From assembly GCA_034664125.1 (NCBI GenBank), contig JAXDIG010000040.1:1-64000 (forward strand): DNA of 64,000 nucleotides, in the 5' to 3' direction. The notes below the pieces were generated by a model that had not been told where the DNA came from, ran no database searches, and was given only the letters and a program-made list of their open reading frames with translations. The stretch is from JACVRW01 sp034664125 (lineage in GTDB: Bacteria > Actinomycetota > Thermoleophilia > Solirubrobacterales > Thermoleophilaceae). Below, one piece after another: positions 8,958-16,513 of the stretch (position 1 is the stretch's first letter; each line of letters begins with the position of its first letter). The position numbers and the translations under genes are program-made.

Positions 8958-9874
8958 TGCGCGTAGCCGTAACCGGAGCCACCGGGACCATCGGGCGGGC
9001 GCTGGTGAGCGAGCTGCGCGAGCGCGGCGACGACGTGACGGCGCTGTCGCGCGACGCCGAACGGGCCTCCGCGAGCCTCGGCATCCCCGCCGAGCAGTGG
9101 GCGCAGCCCACGCGGGAGCCGCCGCCGGCCGCCGCGCTGCGTGGCCGCGACGCCGTCGTGCACCTGCTCGGCGAGACGATCGCGCAGCGCTGGAGCGACG
9201 ACGCCAAGCGCGAGATCCGCGACTCGCGCGTGCTGGCCACGCGCAACCTGGTGGCGGGCCTGCGGGCGCTGCCGGCCGGCGAGCGCCCGCGCGTGCTGGT
9301 GTCGCAGTCCGCCGTCGGCGTGTACGGCGCGCGCGGGGACGAGCGGCTCGACGAGAGCGCGCCCCCGGGCGACGACTTCCTCGCGAAGGTGGTTCGCGAC
9401 TGGGAGGCCGAGGCGCGCGCCGCGGAGGATCTGGGCGTGCGGGTGGTGCTCACGCGGACCGGCGTCGTGTTGTCCGAATCGGGCGGGGCGCTCGAGAAGA
9501 TGCTGCCCTTCTTCAAGCTCGGCATCGGCGGGCCGGTGGCCGGCGGGCGGCAGTATGTCCCCTGGGTGCACCTCGACGACGTGGTCGGCGCGATGCCGTT
9601 CGCGCTAGACACCGAGGCGGCGAGCGGGCCGCTCAATGTCACGGCGCCGGAGCCGGCCACCAACAAAGAGCTGTCGCGCACGCTCGGGCGCGTGCTGCGC
9701 AGGCCCGCGTTCGCGCCGGTGCCGGCCCTGGCCGTCAAGACGCTCTACGGCGAGATGGCGATGATCGTGACCACCGGCCAGCGCGCCGTCCCGGCCCGCC
9801 TGACCGAGCTGGGCTACGCGTTCCGGCGCCCCGACCTGGAGGGGGCATTGCGGGAGGCGACGGGCAAGGGCTGA
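8957..9874 (+). CDS. TIGR01777 family NAD(P)-binding epimerase-like protein
   Basis: Extended short-chain dehydrogenase fold, 305 residues. Starts with the dinucleotide motif VAVTGATGTIGRALVSEL and carries the family features HLLGETIAQRW, SRVLATRNLV, QSAVGVYG and YVPWVHLDDVV. The family (YfcH/SDR39U1-like) is conserved but its substrate is not established. Its ATG uses the last base of the malic enzyme stop (TGATG), so the two are co-translated. No terminator is obvious after it other than the hairpin at 9938-9994. Confidence 0.88.
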   Translation: MRVAVTGATGTIGRALVSELRERGDDVTALSRDAERASASLGIPAEQWAQPTREPPPAAALRGRDAVVHLLGETIAQRWSDDAKREIRDSRVLATRNLVAGLRALPAGERPRVLVSQSAVGVYGARGDERLDESAPPGDDFLAKVVRDWEAEARAAEDLGVRVVLTRTGVVLSESGGALEKMLPFFKLGIGGPVAGGRQYVPWVHLDDVVGAMPFALDTEAASGPLNVTAPEPATNKELSRTLGRVLRRPAFAPVPALAVKTLYGEMAMIVTTGQRAVPARLTELGYAFRRPDLEGALREATGKG

Positions 9875-9937
9875 GGCGCGGCCGGCGCCGGGCGCGAGCT
9901 CGGGCGATGGCCAACAGCGGCAATAAAGGGGTGGCCG

Positions 9938-9994
9938 GGAGGGGGTGGGCCCCGAACGTCAGACATAGCGCCCGTTTGGGGACCCACCCCCCTC
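9938..9994. terminator. Long GC-rich hairpin between convergent genes
   Basis: Arms GAGGGGGTGGG(C)CCC(G)AACG and CGTT(T)GGGGACCCACCCC pair over about 20 bases with one bulge and a few mismatches around a 14-base loop (about 9959-9972, TCAGACATAGCGCC). It sits between the end of the TIGR01777 gene (9874) and the end of a convergent gene (10037), so a bidirectional terminator is the simplest role. No T-run follows. The loop loosely resembles the core of the dispersed hairpins at 19833 and 47153. Confidence 0.5.
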
Positions 9995-10036
9995 TATCGC
10001 TGCCGTTCGCAAGCGCCTGGCTAGACGGCCACGGCC

Positions 10037-10666
10037 TTACCCCCCGCACACCCGCGGCAGCGCCACCCGCGGCCGTCCCCTTATGTACGAGCCCTCCCCC
10101 GGCCGGCCGCTCGTCTTGCAGAACGCATAGCGCCCCGTGTCGGGCGAGACGGCGGCGCGGAACGGGTAGCCGACCACGAAGCCCCGGGTCACTACGGAGG
10201 GCTTGACCTCGCTCGTGATCGCCGTGCACGCGAGCACCACGCGCCCGGCCTCGCGGCCGAGCGTCCGGCAATCCGTGCGCCGCACCGGGGTGGCCAGCTC
10301 CCCCGTGGCGTTGCGCGCGCCGGCGTCGCGCGTGATCGCCTCCTCCACTCCCGCGATCGCCGTGGCCGCGTCGCCGGCCCGGAGCCTGCCGGTTCGGGGA
10401 CGCTGCTCGGCCGCCAGCCGGGCGCGCTCGGCCGCCTGCGCGCGCTGGTCGGCGCGCCGCTGCTCCGCCCCCCGCTCGCGGTTGGACTCGGCGATCCGCG
10501 GGCCCAGCACGATCGCCGCCACCACTCCAGCCGCCACCAGCAGCGCGCCGAACGCCAGCACGAGCTTGCGCCCCCGCGGCGAGAGCTTGCGCAGCAGGTG
10601 CGCGGGCAGCCCCAGCAGCCCGGGCAGCGGCTCGTAGCGGTCGGCCGGCTGCGCCGGCGGGGCCAT
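10037..10666 (-). CDS. Unknown protein, one membrane segment and coiled coil
   Basis: Not recognised. The 209 residues comprise a cytoplasmic Pro-rich start, one hydrophobic segment (about 34-54), an Arg/Ala/Glu/Gln-rich stretch likely to be a coiled coil (about 58-92), and a C-terminal region with four cysteines (TDCRTLG, LACTAI, AFCKTSG, RVCGG) that would be extracytoplasmic by the positive-inside rule and could form two disulfides. ATG 10666 shares one base with the stop of the preceding membrane gene, making this the last gene of the liv operon. Confidence 0.65.
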   Translation of the reverse strand: MAPPAQPADRYEPLPGLLGLPAHLLRKLSPRGRKLVLAFGALLVAAGVVAAIVLGPRIAESNRERGAEQRRADQRAQAAERARLAAEQRPRTGRLRAGDAATAIAGVEEAITRDAGARNATGELATPVRRTDCRTLGREAGRVVLACTAITSEVKPSVVTRGFVVGYPFRAAVSPDTGRYAFCKTSGRPGEGSYIRGRPRVALPRVCGG

Positions 10667-11016
10667 CAGAGCTTGTCGGTGGTCACTCGCCTGCGGCGTG
10701 AAGCGCTTCGACTCAGCCGCCCCACCAGCAGCGACAGGCCGAACAGCACCAGCAGGAGGATCGCGAAGAACGCCACGATCACGAGCGTGATGACCACCAT
10801 GTCCCAGAGGTCGTCGGGCTGGCTGATCACCGAGAGCAGCAACAGCACCAGGACCCATGCACCGCCCAGCAGGACGATCACGAAGGCGGCGTCGCGCAAC
10901 CGCTCCGCCGTGGGCTCGTTGCCGCGCCCCGCGATCACGCCCGCGGCTGCGGACAGGATCGCGTACGCGGCCGCGGCGAGTATCAGCGGGAAGTAGAGGC
11001 TCCAGGTCAGGTCCAT
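10666..11016 (-). CDS. Unknown four-helix membrane protein
   Basis: Not recognised. 116 residues, almost entirely hydrophobic, with about four transmembrane segments (near residues 5-27, 43-64, 72-98) and a basic tail RLSRSASRRRRV that would face the cytoplasm. It starts 2 bases after the stop of the preceding small membrane gene and overlaps the next start by one base, so it belongs to the same message as livF and its partners. Confidence 0.7.
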   Translation of the reverse strand: MDLTWSLYFPLILAAAAYAILSAAAGVIAGRGNEPTAERLRDAAFVIVLLGGAWVLVLLLLSVISQPDDLWDMVVITLVIVAFFAILLLVLFGLSLLVGRLSRSASRRRRVTTDKL

Positions 11017-11017
11017 C

Positions 11018-11296
11018 TCAGCTGCCCTCTCCCCCGCCCTCGCGCTCGGCGCGCGCCTCTGCCACGGTCTTGCCGCCGCTCCCGAACGGTCCCTGGAGCT
11101 TCCAGCGCGAGTCCGCCCGGGCCGGGACGATCAGCCAGATCAGAGCACCGACCGCGCTCAGCAGCAGCCCGAAGGCCAGCCCCACCTTGCCGCCGTAGCC
11201 CTTGCGCTCGGACAAGTACGAGGCCACGATCGCGGAGGCCAACCACAGGTACAGCAGAAACAGCGCCTTCGCTCCCATTGCCGCGATCACGGTCAT
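11018..11296 (-). CDS. Unknown small membrane protein coupled to livF
   Basis: Not recognised as a named family. 92 residues with two hydrophobic helices (about 8-25 and 36-57) joined by a basic loop SERKGYGGK, then a soluble tail containing DSRWKLQGPFGSG and a Glu/Arg end. ATG 11296 overlaps the livF stop as ATGA, so its translation is coupled to the transporter ATPase. Candidate accessory subunit of the transporter, by position only. Confidence 0.65.
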   Translation of the reverse strand: MTVIAAMGAKALFLLYLWLASAIVASYLSERKGYGGKVGLAFGLLLSAVGALIWLIVPARADSRWKLQGPFGSGGKTVAEARAEREGGGEGS

Positions 11297-12000
11297 GCGC
11301 CCAGGTACGCCTTCTGGACCTCGGGGTTGTCCCGCAGCTTGTCCGACTCGTCCGCCAGCGCCACCGCACCAGTCTCCAGCACGTAGGCGCGCACCGACAC
11401 CTCCAGCGCGTAGTTGGCGTTCTGCTCCACCAGCAGGATCGTGGTGCCCTGGCGGTTGATCTCGACGATCGTCTCGTAGATCCGCTCGACCAGCACCGGC
11501 GCGATGCCCATCGACGGCTCGTCGAGCAGCAGCAGCTTCGGATTGGCCATCAGCGCACGGCCGATCGCGAGCATCTGCTGCTCGCCACCCGACATGGTGC
11601 CCGCCTTCTGGCGCTCGCGCTCCTTGAGCCGCGGAAAGAGCTCGAAGACGCGCTCGAGATCCGATTCCACCTCGGCGTCGCGGCGCAGGTAGGCGCCCAG
11701 GTCGAGGTTCTCGCGCACGGTCATGCGGGCGAAGCAATGACGCCCCTCCGGCGACTGCGAGATCCCGAGCCGGACGATGTCCTGCGCGGGCGTCTCGCCG
11801 ATCTCGCGGCCCTCGAACTGGATCGAGCCCTCGCGCGGCGGGGTCAGCCCGGAGATCGAGCGCAGCGTGGTGGACTTGCCGGCCCCGTTGGAGCCGATCA
11901 GCGTCACCACCTCGCCCTCCTCGACCTCGAGCGAGACGCCCTTCAGGGCCTCGATGTTGCCGTAGTACGTGTGGATGTCGTGGAGCTCGAGGAGCGCCAT
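11293..12000 (-). CDS. livF: Branched-chain amino acid ABC transporter ATPase LivF
   Basis: Cytoplasmic ATPase of a LIV-type importer, 235 residues, the usual LivF length. Walker A GSNGAGKST, Q-loop GISQSPEGRHCFARMTV (the PEGR.CF.RMTV form is typical of LivF), signature SGGEQQ, Walker B LLLLDEPSMG and H-loop LLVEQN are all present. Its ATG shares a base with the livG stop (TGATG). Confidence 0.95.
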   Translation of the reverse strand: MALLELHDIHTYYGNIEALKGVSLEVEEGEVVTLIGSNGAGKSTTLRSISGLTPPREGSIQFEGREIGETPAQDIVRLGISQSPEGRHCFARMTVRENLDLGAYLRRDAEVESDLERVFELFPRLKERERQKAGTMSGGEQQMLAIGRALMANPKLLLLDEPSMGIAPVLVERIYETIVEINRQGTTILLVEQNANYALEVSVRAYVLETGAVALADESDKLRDNPEVQKAYLGA

Positions 12001-12803
12001 CAGCCCTGGCCGCTCTCGCGCTTGCCCAGATACGCCTCGATGACGCGCTCGTCGGCCCGGATCTCATGGGGGTCGCCCTCGGCGATCTTGGTGCCGTGGT
12101 CGAGCACCGTGATGCGCTCCGACACGCCCATCACGACCTTCATGTCGTGCTCGATCAGCAGGATCGTCAGCGCGCGCTCCTCGCGCAGCTGCTCCATGAA
12201 CTCCGTTAGCCGGGCCGACTCCTGCGGGTTCATGCCGGCGGTGGGCTCGTCGAGCAGCAGCAGCGCGGGGTCGGACGCCAGCGCCCGGGCGATCTCGACG
12301 CGGCGCTGGTCGCCGTAGGAGAGATTGCTGGCGAGCTGGCCGACGTGGCTCTCCTCGAGGCCGACGTAGGCGAGCATCTCGCGCGCCTTGTCGCGCACCT
12401 CGACCTCCTCCTTGCGCACGGCCGGCGGGCGCAGGATCGAGCCGAACAGTCCCGCCTTCATGCGCGCGTGCTGGCCGACCATCACGTTCTCGACCGCCGT
12501 CATCGAGGAGAACAGGCGGATGTTCTGGAACGTGCGCGCTACGCCGAGTGAGGTGATGATGTCCGGCCGCGTCCCGGTCACGTCAGCGCCGCCGAACAGG
12601 ATCCGCCCGACAGTGGGCTTGTAGAGCCCGGTCAGCATGTTGAAGAAGGTCGTCTTGCCGGCGCCGTTGGGTCCGATGATCGAGACGATCGAGCGCGGCT
12701 TGACGTGGAAGGAGACATCCTCGACCGCGACCAGGCCGCCGAAGGCCTTCGTTACGTGCTCGGTCGCCAGCAGCGGGTCAGCCGACCCGTTGCCGGCGCT
12801 CAT
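12000..12803 (-). CDS. livG: Branched-chain amino acid ABC transporter ATPase LivG
   Basis: Second ATPase of the LIV-type importer, 267 residues. Walker A GPNGAGKTT, the LivG-type ARTFQNIRLFSSMTAVENV segment, signature LSYGDQRR, Walker B LLLLDEPTAGMNP and H-loop LLIEHDMKVV are visible. ATG 12803 overlaps the livM stop as ATGA. Partner of LivF in a heterodimeric motor. Confidence 0.95.
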   Translation of the reverse strand: MSAGNGSADPLLATEHVTKAFGGLVAVEDVSFHVKPRSIVSIIGPNGAGKTTFFNMLTGLYKPTVGRILFGGADVTGTRPDIITSLGVARTFQNIRLFSSMTAVENVMVGQHARMKAGLFGSILRPPAVRKEEVEVRDKAREMLAYVGLEESHVGQLASNLSYGDQRRVEIARALASDPALLLLDEPTAGMNPQESARLTEFMEQLREERALTILLIEHDMKVVMGVSERITVLDHGTKIAEGDPHEIRADERVIEAYLGKRESGQG

Positions 12804-13984
12804 GCGCGCGCCTCGAACACGGCCGACTGCGGGTCCTCGAGCGGCCCCTCGCCGGATTTCAGCTCCATCTGCCGCCTGCGTTCGGGGAGCAGCCCCTCCG
12901 GGCGCAGCACCATCATCAGGACGAGCAGGAAGCCGAACACCCCGAAGGTCACCTCGGTGAAGGAGAAGTCCAGGCCGAGCGAGGCAAGCTTGTCCTTGAC
13001 GAACTCGCCGTCGAGCACGTCCGGGATGAACCAGTGGTTGAGGAAGCCGAGCGCGACCGCGCCGAGCACCACCCCCCAGATGCTGCCCAACCCGCCGAGG
13101 ATGACCATCGCCAGGATGAAGATCGAGAAGCCGAACTGGAACTGGTTGGCGTTGACGCTCGTGTAGAAGGGCCCGAGGAACGCGCCTGAGATCCCTCCGA
13201 ACGCGCCGCCCGCGGCGTACGCGAGCAGCTTCGTCTTCACCAGCGGCACTCCCATGCTGGCCGCGGCCACCTCATCCTCGCGCAAGGCGATCCACGCGCG
13301 TCCGAGCCGGGAGTCGCTCAGGCGGAAGTTCACGAACAGCACCACCAGAACGAGCGCGAGCACGGCCCAGTAGTACGGGCGCAGGTCCAGAGCGGAATCG
13401 AACTCGCCGAAGAAGGGAAGATTGATCTGGTCGATGGGCGAGATCGACTGGCGACCGTTGGAGAGCTTGTTGTCTCCGAAGATCGTGACTTCGTCGCCGT
13501 TGGCGAACACGCGGCCGATGATCTCGCCGAACGCGAGCGTCACGATCGCGATGTAGTCGCCGCGCAGCCGCAGCGTGGGCAGGCCGATGACGGCGCCCGC
13601 GACCGCGCAGATGATGATCGCGCCGATGATCAGCAGCAGGAGGTTCAGGTGGATGCCCGGGAGGTTCGACACGAAGCTGCTGGTGCCGACGTGGATCCCC
13701 TTCTCGCCCTTGACGGAGGAGTAGAAGTCAGACGCCCACCAGCCCGTGACCATCAAGCCGAAGGCGTAGAAGGCGACGTACCCGAGGTCGAGCAGGCCGG
13801 CGAACCCGACGACGAGGTTCAAGCCGAGCGCCATCACCACGTACGCGAGCGCGAGGATCGCGTCGTTGGTGAGGCCGTCGAGCGGAGGACGGAACAGGGG
13901 GAACAGCGCCACGGCGATCGCGCCGAGCACCGCGAGGGCGATGCCGGCGTGCCGGTCGTGCCGCAGCTGCGCCACCCTGCTCAT
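12800..13984 (-). CDS. livM: Branched-chain amino acid ABC transporter permease LivM
   Basis: Inner-membrane permease, 394 residues, with about ten hydrophobic helices. The coupling segment LRGDYIAIVTLAFGEIIGRVF and the later GGAFGGISGAFLG and GGLGSIWGVVLGA motifs are characteristic of LivM. A soluble loop rich in Asp/Lys/Ser (around residues 85-105, SVKGEKGIHVGTSSF) is likely extracytoplasmic. ATG overlaps the livH stop (ATGA). Confidence 0.94.
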   Translation of the reverse strand: MSRVAQLRHDRHAGIALAVLGAIAVALFPLFRPPLDGLTNDAILALAYVVMALGLNLVVGFAGLLDLGYVAFYAFGLMVTGWWASDFYSSVKGEKGIHVGTSSFVSNLPGIHLNLLLLIIGAIIICAVAGAVIGLPTLRLRGDYIAIVTLAFGEIIGRVFANGDEVTIFGDNKLSNGRQSISPIDQINLPFFGEFDSALDLRPYYWAVLALVLVVLFVNFRLSDSRLGRAWIALREDEVAAASMGVPLVKTKLLAYAAGGAFGGISGAFLGPFYTSVNANQFQFGFSIFILAMVILGGLGSIWGVVLGAVALGFLNHWFIPDVLDGEFVKDKLASLGLDFSFTEVTFGVFGFLLVLMMVLRPEGLLPERRRQMELKSGEGPLEDPQSAVFEARA

Positions 13985-15042
13985 CCGGCCTCCCTGGTTT
14001 CCTCGCCGATCAACCCCTGCGGGCGGAAGACCATGATGATGACCAGGTAGACGAAGACGATCGCGGGTGTCCAGTCGTTGCCGATGCGGTTGTCGGAGAT
14101 GCCCTGGATCACGCCGATGATGAACCCGCCGAGGACCGCCCCGCGGATGTTGCCGATGCCGCCCATGACGGCTGCCGTGAACGCGTAGAGGCCGGCCGAG
14201 AAGCCCTGGAAGTACCAGATCGACGTCTGGTACAGCGCACTGATCAGCCCGGCGGCGCCGGCCATCAGGCCGCCGAGCAGGAAGGTCAGCGAGATCGTCG
14301 TGTCGACGTTGATGCCCATCAACCGCGCCGCCTCCGGATCCTGCGCGGTCGCACGCATCGCCTTGCCGAGCCGGCTGCGGGTCACGAAGGTGGTCAGCAG
14401 CATCACCAGCGGGATGGTCACGGCGATGGCGAGCAGGTGGCCGCGGGTGATCGTCACGCCCCAGATCTCGATCAGGTGCTTCTGCGAGCCGAGCAGGTCG
14501 GGCACGGCCGTCTGGGAGGCGCCGATCCAGAGGATGCCGACGTTCTGCAGGATGAACGACATCCCGACCGCGGTGATCAACGGCGCGAGCTTGGGCGCCC
14601 CTCTCAGCGGCCGGTAGGCGACGCGCTCGATCATCACGTTGAGCGAGGCGCTGGCCAGCATCGCAAGGACCAGGATCGCGGCGAGGCCGAGCACGAGCCC
14701 GGTGGTCCCGGTGTTGGGCGTGAGGCCGAACGTGGTGTACAGGGCCGCCGCCGACAGCGACCCGAGCATGAACACCTCGCCGTGCGCGAAGTTGATCAGC
14801 TCGATGATTCCGTAGACGAGCGTGTAGCCCAGCGCGATCAGCGCGAGGATCGCGCCGTTCGACAGTCCTTCGACCAGGTTGTTGCCGAGGCGGTTGAGGT
14901 TGCCGTCGTTGGAGAGGTCCTGGATCCCGTAGGCCACGGGCAGGATGAGCAGGATCGCGATCAGGCCGTATTGAGAAAGGAATTCCCTGACGGCCTCCGA
15001 GCGCCGGCGGGGCGGCGCGCTAGTGACTGATGCGGCTTCCAA
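13981..15042 (-). CDS. livH: Branched-chain amino acid ABC transporter permease LivH
   Basis: Permease partner of LivM, 353 residues. The signatures NGAILALIALGYTLVYGIIELINFAHGEVFM (split here: GYTLVYGIIELINFAHGE) and GKAMRATAQDPEAARLMGIN (the coupling loop) are intact. The only usable start is TTG at 15042, preceded by GAGGGAG at very short spacing. It follows the binding-protein gene after a perfect 14-bp hairpin, which probably lowers permease expression relative to the binding protein. Confidence 0.93.
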   Translation of the reverse strand: MEAASVTSAPPRRRSEAVREFLSQYGLIAILLILPVAYGIQDLSNDGNLNRLGNNLVEGLSNGAILALIALGYTLVYGIIELINFAHGEVFMLGSLSAAALYTTFGLTPNTGTTGLVLGLAAILVLAMLASASLNVMIERVAYRPLRGAPKLAPLITAVGMSFILQNVGILWIGASQTAVPDLLGSQKHLIEIWGVTITRGHLLAIAVTIPLVMLLTTFVTRSRLGKAMRATAQDPEAARLMGINVDTTISLTFLLGGLMAGAAGLISALYQTSIWYFQGFSAGLYAFTAAVMGGIGNIRGAVLGGFIIGVIQGISDNRIGNDWTPAIVFVYLVIIMVFRPQGLIGEETREAG

Positions 15043-15068
15043 GCTCCCTCGCTGGCGATCCTATACCG

Positions 15069-15100
15069 ATAAGGGGCGGGTCTTTCGACCCGCCCCTTAT
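15069..15100 (-). terminator. Perfect 14-bp hairpin between livJ and livH (attenuator)
   Basis: ATAAGGGGCGGGTC (15069-15082) is the exact complement of 15087-15100 with a 4-base loop. It lies 26 bases after the binding-protein stop and 27 bases before livH. No T-run follows on the leftward strand, so it is more likely a partial terminator or 3'-end stabiliser that keeps binding-protein mRNA in excess, as is usual in such operons. Confidence 0.75.
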
Positions 15101-15125
15101 CTTGCATCTCGTCGGCTTTAGGCGA

Positions 15126-16412
15126 TCAGCCTGCGGCCTGGGCCTTGATGACCTTCTCGAAGGCCGGCTCCCCGTTCTTGATCAGGTAGAGCCCGTAGTC
15201 GGTGAGCGTCGTGTCACCGTTCTCGTCGATGGAGTACACGCCGAGGGCCGACTCGCGGTCCTTGGTGTTCTCCAGCAGCTGAGCCCGAACGGCCTCGCGG
15301 TCGTTGGCCTTGTCGCCAACCGCCTTGAGGCTGGCCAGGGCCAGCGACATCGTCTCGTAGCCGTAGATGGCGTACGGGTCCGGCGACGCGTCCCCGTACT
15401 CCTTCTCGTAGTCCGTGAAGAACTTCTCGGCTTCGGCGTTGTTGCGCTTCTTGAACTCCTCGAGCCCAAGCGTCGCGACCGTGATCTTGGTGCGAGCACC
15501 GACGTCAGCCGGGATACCGCCCTTGGCCGGGTTCGTGAACGCTTCCTCGGCCACGCCGTCCGGTCCGTACAGCTTCGCGGTCGGGTTGGCGGCCGCCACG
15601 TCCTTGAACACCTGGACGTAGTTCTCGCCCGTCACGCCCGAGCCGACGAAGCAGTCGGCCTTGACCTTGGCCGCGAGCGACCGGTAGTTCGGGGCGTTGC
15701 GGTCGGTGCCGTCGTTGCCCTCCACCTTCAGGCTCTGGGCCTCGGCGGCCAGCTCGATGTTGCGGGCCAGGCCCGCGCCGTACGTGGTCTTGTCGTTGAA
15801 GATGTGGACGGACTTGCAGCCGTCCTCCTTCATCGTCGTGACCAACGCGGCCGCCTGGATGTCGTCCGCGGGCACGACGCGCGCGTACGTGCGCTTCTGG
15901 GCCGGGTAGTACTTGTCCGGCTCACCCGGCTCAGATCCCGGCTTGTTCGTCGTCAGACCAACGTATGTGTTCGACGGCGAGATCTGCGGGATGTTCGCCT
16001 TGTTGAGGATCGGCAGCGAAACCTTCGTCCCACCGGAGTTGAACTCTCCGAGGTAGAAGATCGTCGACTTGTCCTGCACGGCCTTGCGGGCGTTCGACGC
16101 CGTCTGCGCCTCGTCAGCCGTACCGGGGTTCTGCGCGGTCGAGTCATCCAGCGAGACGTACTTGATCGTGTACTTGCCGACCTTGTTGCTGGCCTGCTTG
16201 AGAGCAAGCTTCTCACCAGAAATTACGGCCTCGGACTGCCCCTTCGAGGTTCCCTGAAGCGGCAGGCTCGAGTAGATCGTGAGGGTGTCCCCCGAGATCC
16301 CCGCACTGCCGCCTGAATCGCTCTCGTTGTCGTTGCTACCGCAAGCGGCAACAGTCATACCGAAGAGTCCCAGCAGGCAGCTGAGCAGTGCGAGCCAACG
16401 TGCTCTTGACAA
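15126..16412 (-). CDS. livJ: Branched-chain amino acid ABC transporter substrate-binding lipoprotein
   Basis: Extracytoplasmic binding protein, 428 residues, with a lipoprotein signal (hydrophobic 5-23, lipobox VAAC, cysteine 24) and a Ser/Gly/Asn-rich linker. The mature domain begins with LTIYSSLPLQG and has the periplasmic-binding fold I pattern (YLGEFNSGGTKVSLPI, YGYETMSLAL). TTG at 16412 is decided by AGGAGG six bases upstream. The exact ligand is not readable. First gene of the liv operon. Confidence 0.93.
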   Translation of the reverse strand: MSRARWLALLSCLLGLFGMTVAACGSNDNESDSGGSAGISGDTLTIYSSLPLQGTSKGQSEAVISGEKLALKQASNKVGKYTIKYVSLDDSTAQNPGTADEAQTASNARKAVQDKSTIFYLGEFNSGGTKVSLPILNKANIPQISPSNTYVGLTTNKPGSEPGEPDKYYPAQKRTYARVVPADDIQAAALVTTMKEDGCKSVHIFNDKTTYGAGLARNIELAAEAQSLKVEGNDGTDRNAPNYRSLAAKVKADCFVGSGVTGENYVQVFKDVAAANPTAKLYGPDGVAEEAFTNPAKGGIPADVGARTKITVATLGLEEFKKRNNAEAEKFFTDYEKEYGDASPDPYAIYGYETMSLALASLKAVGDKANDREAVRAQLLENTKDRESALGVYSIDENGDTTLTDYGLYLIKNGEPAFEKVIKAQAAG

Positions 16413-16447
16413 TTTCCCTCCTAGGAGATTTGGCTCTGAACTGCGGC

Positions 16448-16477
16448 ATCCTACGCACGAGCCGCCGGGCCACGCAA
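16448..16477 (-). promoter_or_regulatory. Promoter of the liv operon
   Basis: On the leftward strand TTGCGT (complement of 16472-16477) is followed after 18 bases by TAGGAT (complement of 16448-16453). Start of transcription near 16441 would leave a leader of about 28 bases containing the AGGAGG ribosome binding site of livJ. It is the best two-box promoter in the window. Confidence 0.55.
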
Positions 16478-16513
16478 AATCGCAACACGCCTTAACGCGG
16501 AGAAAATCTGCTT

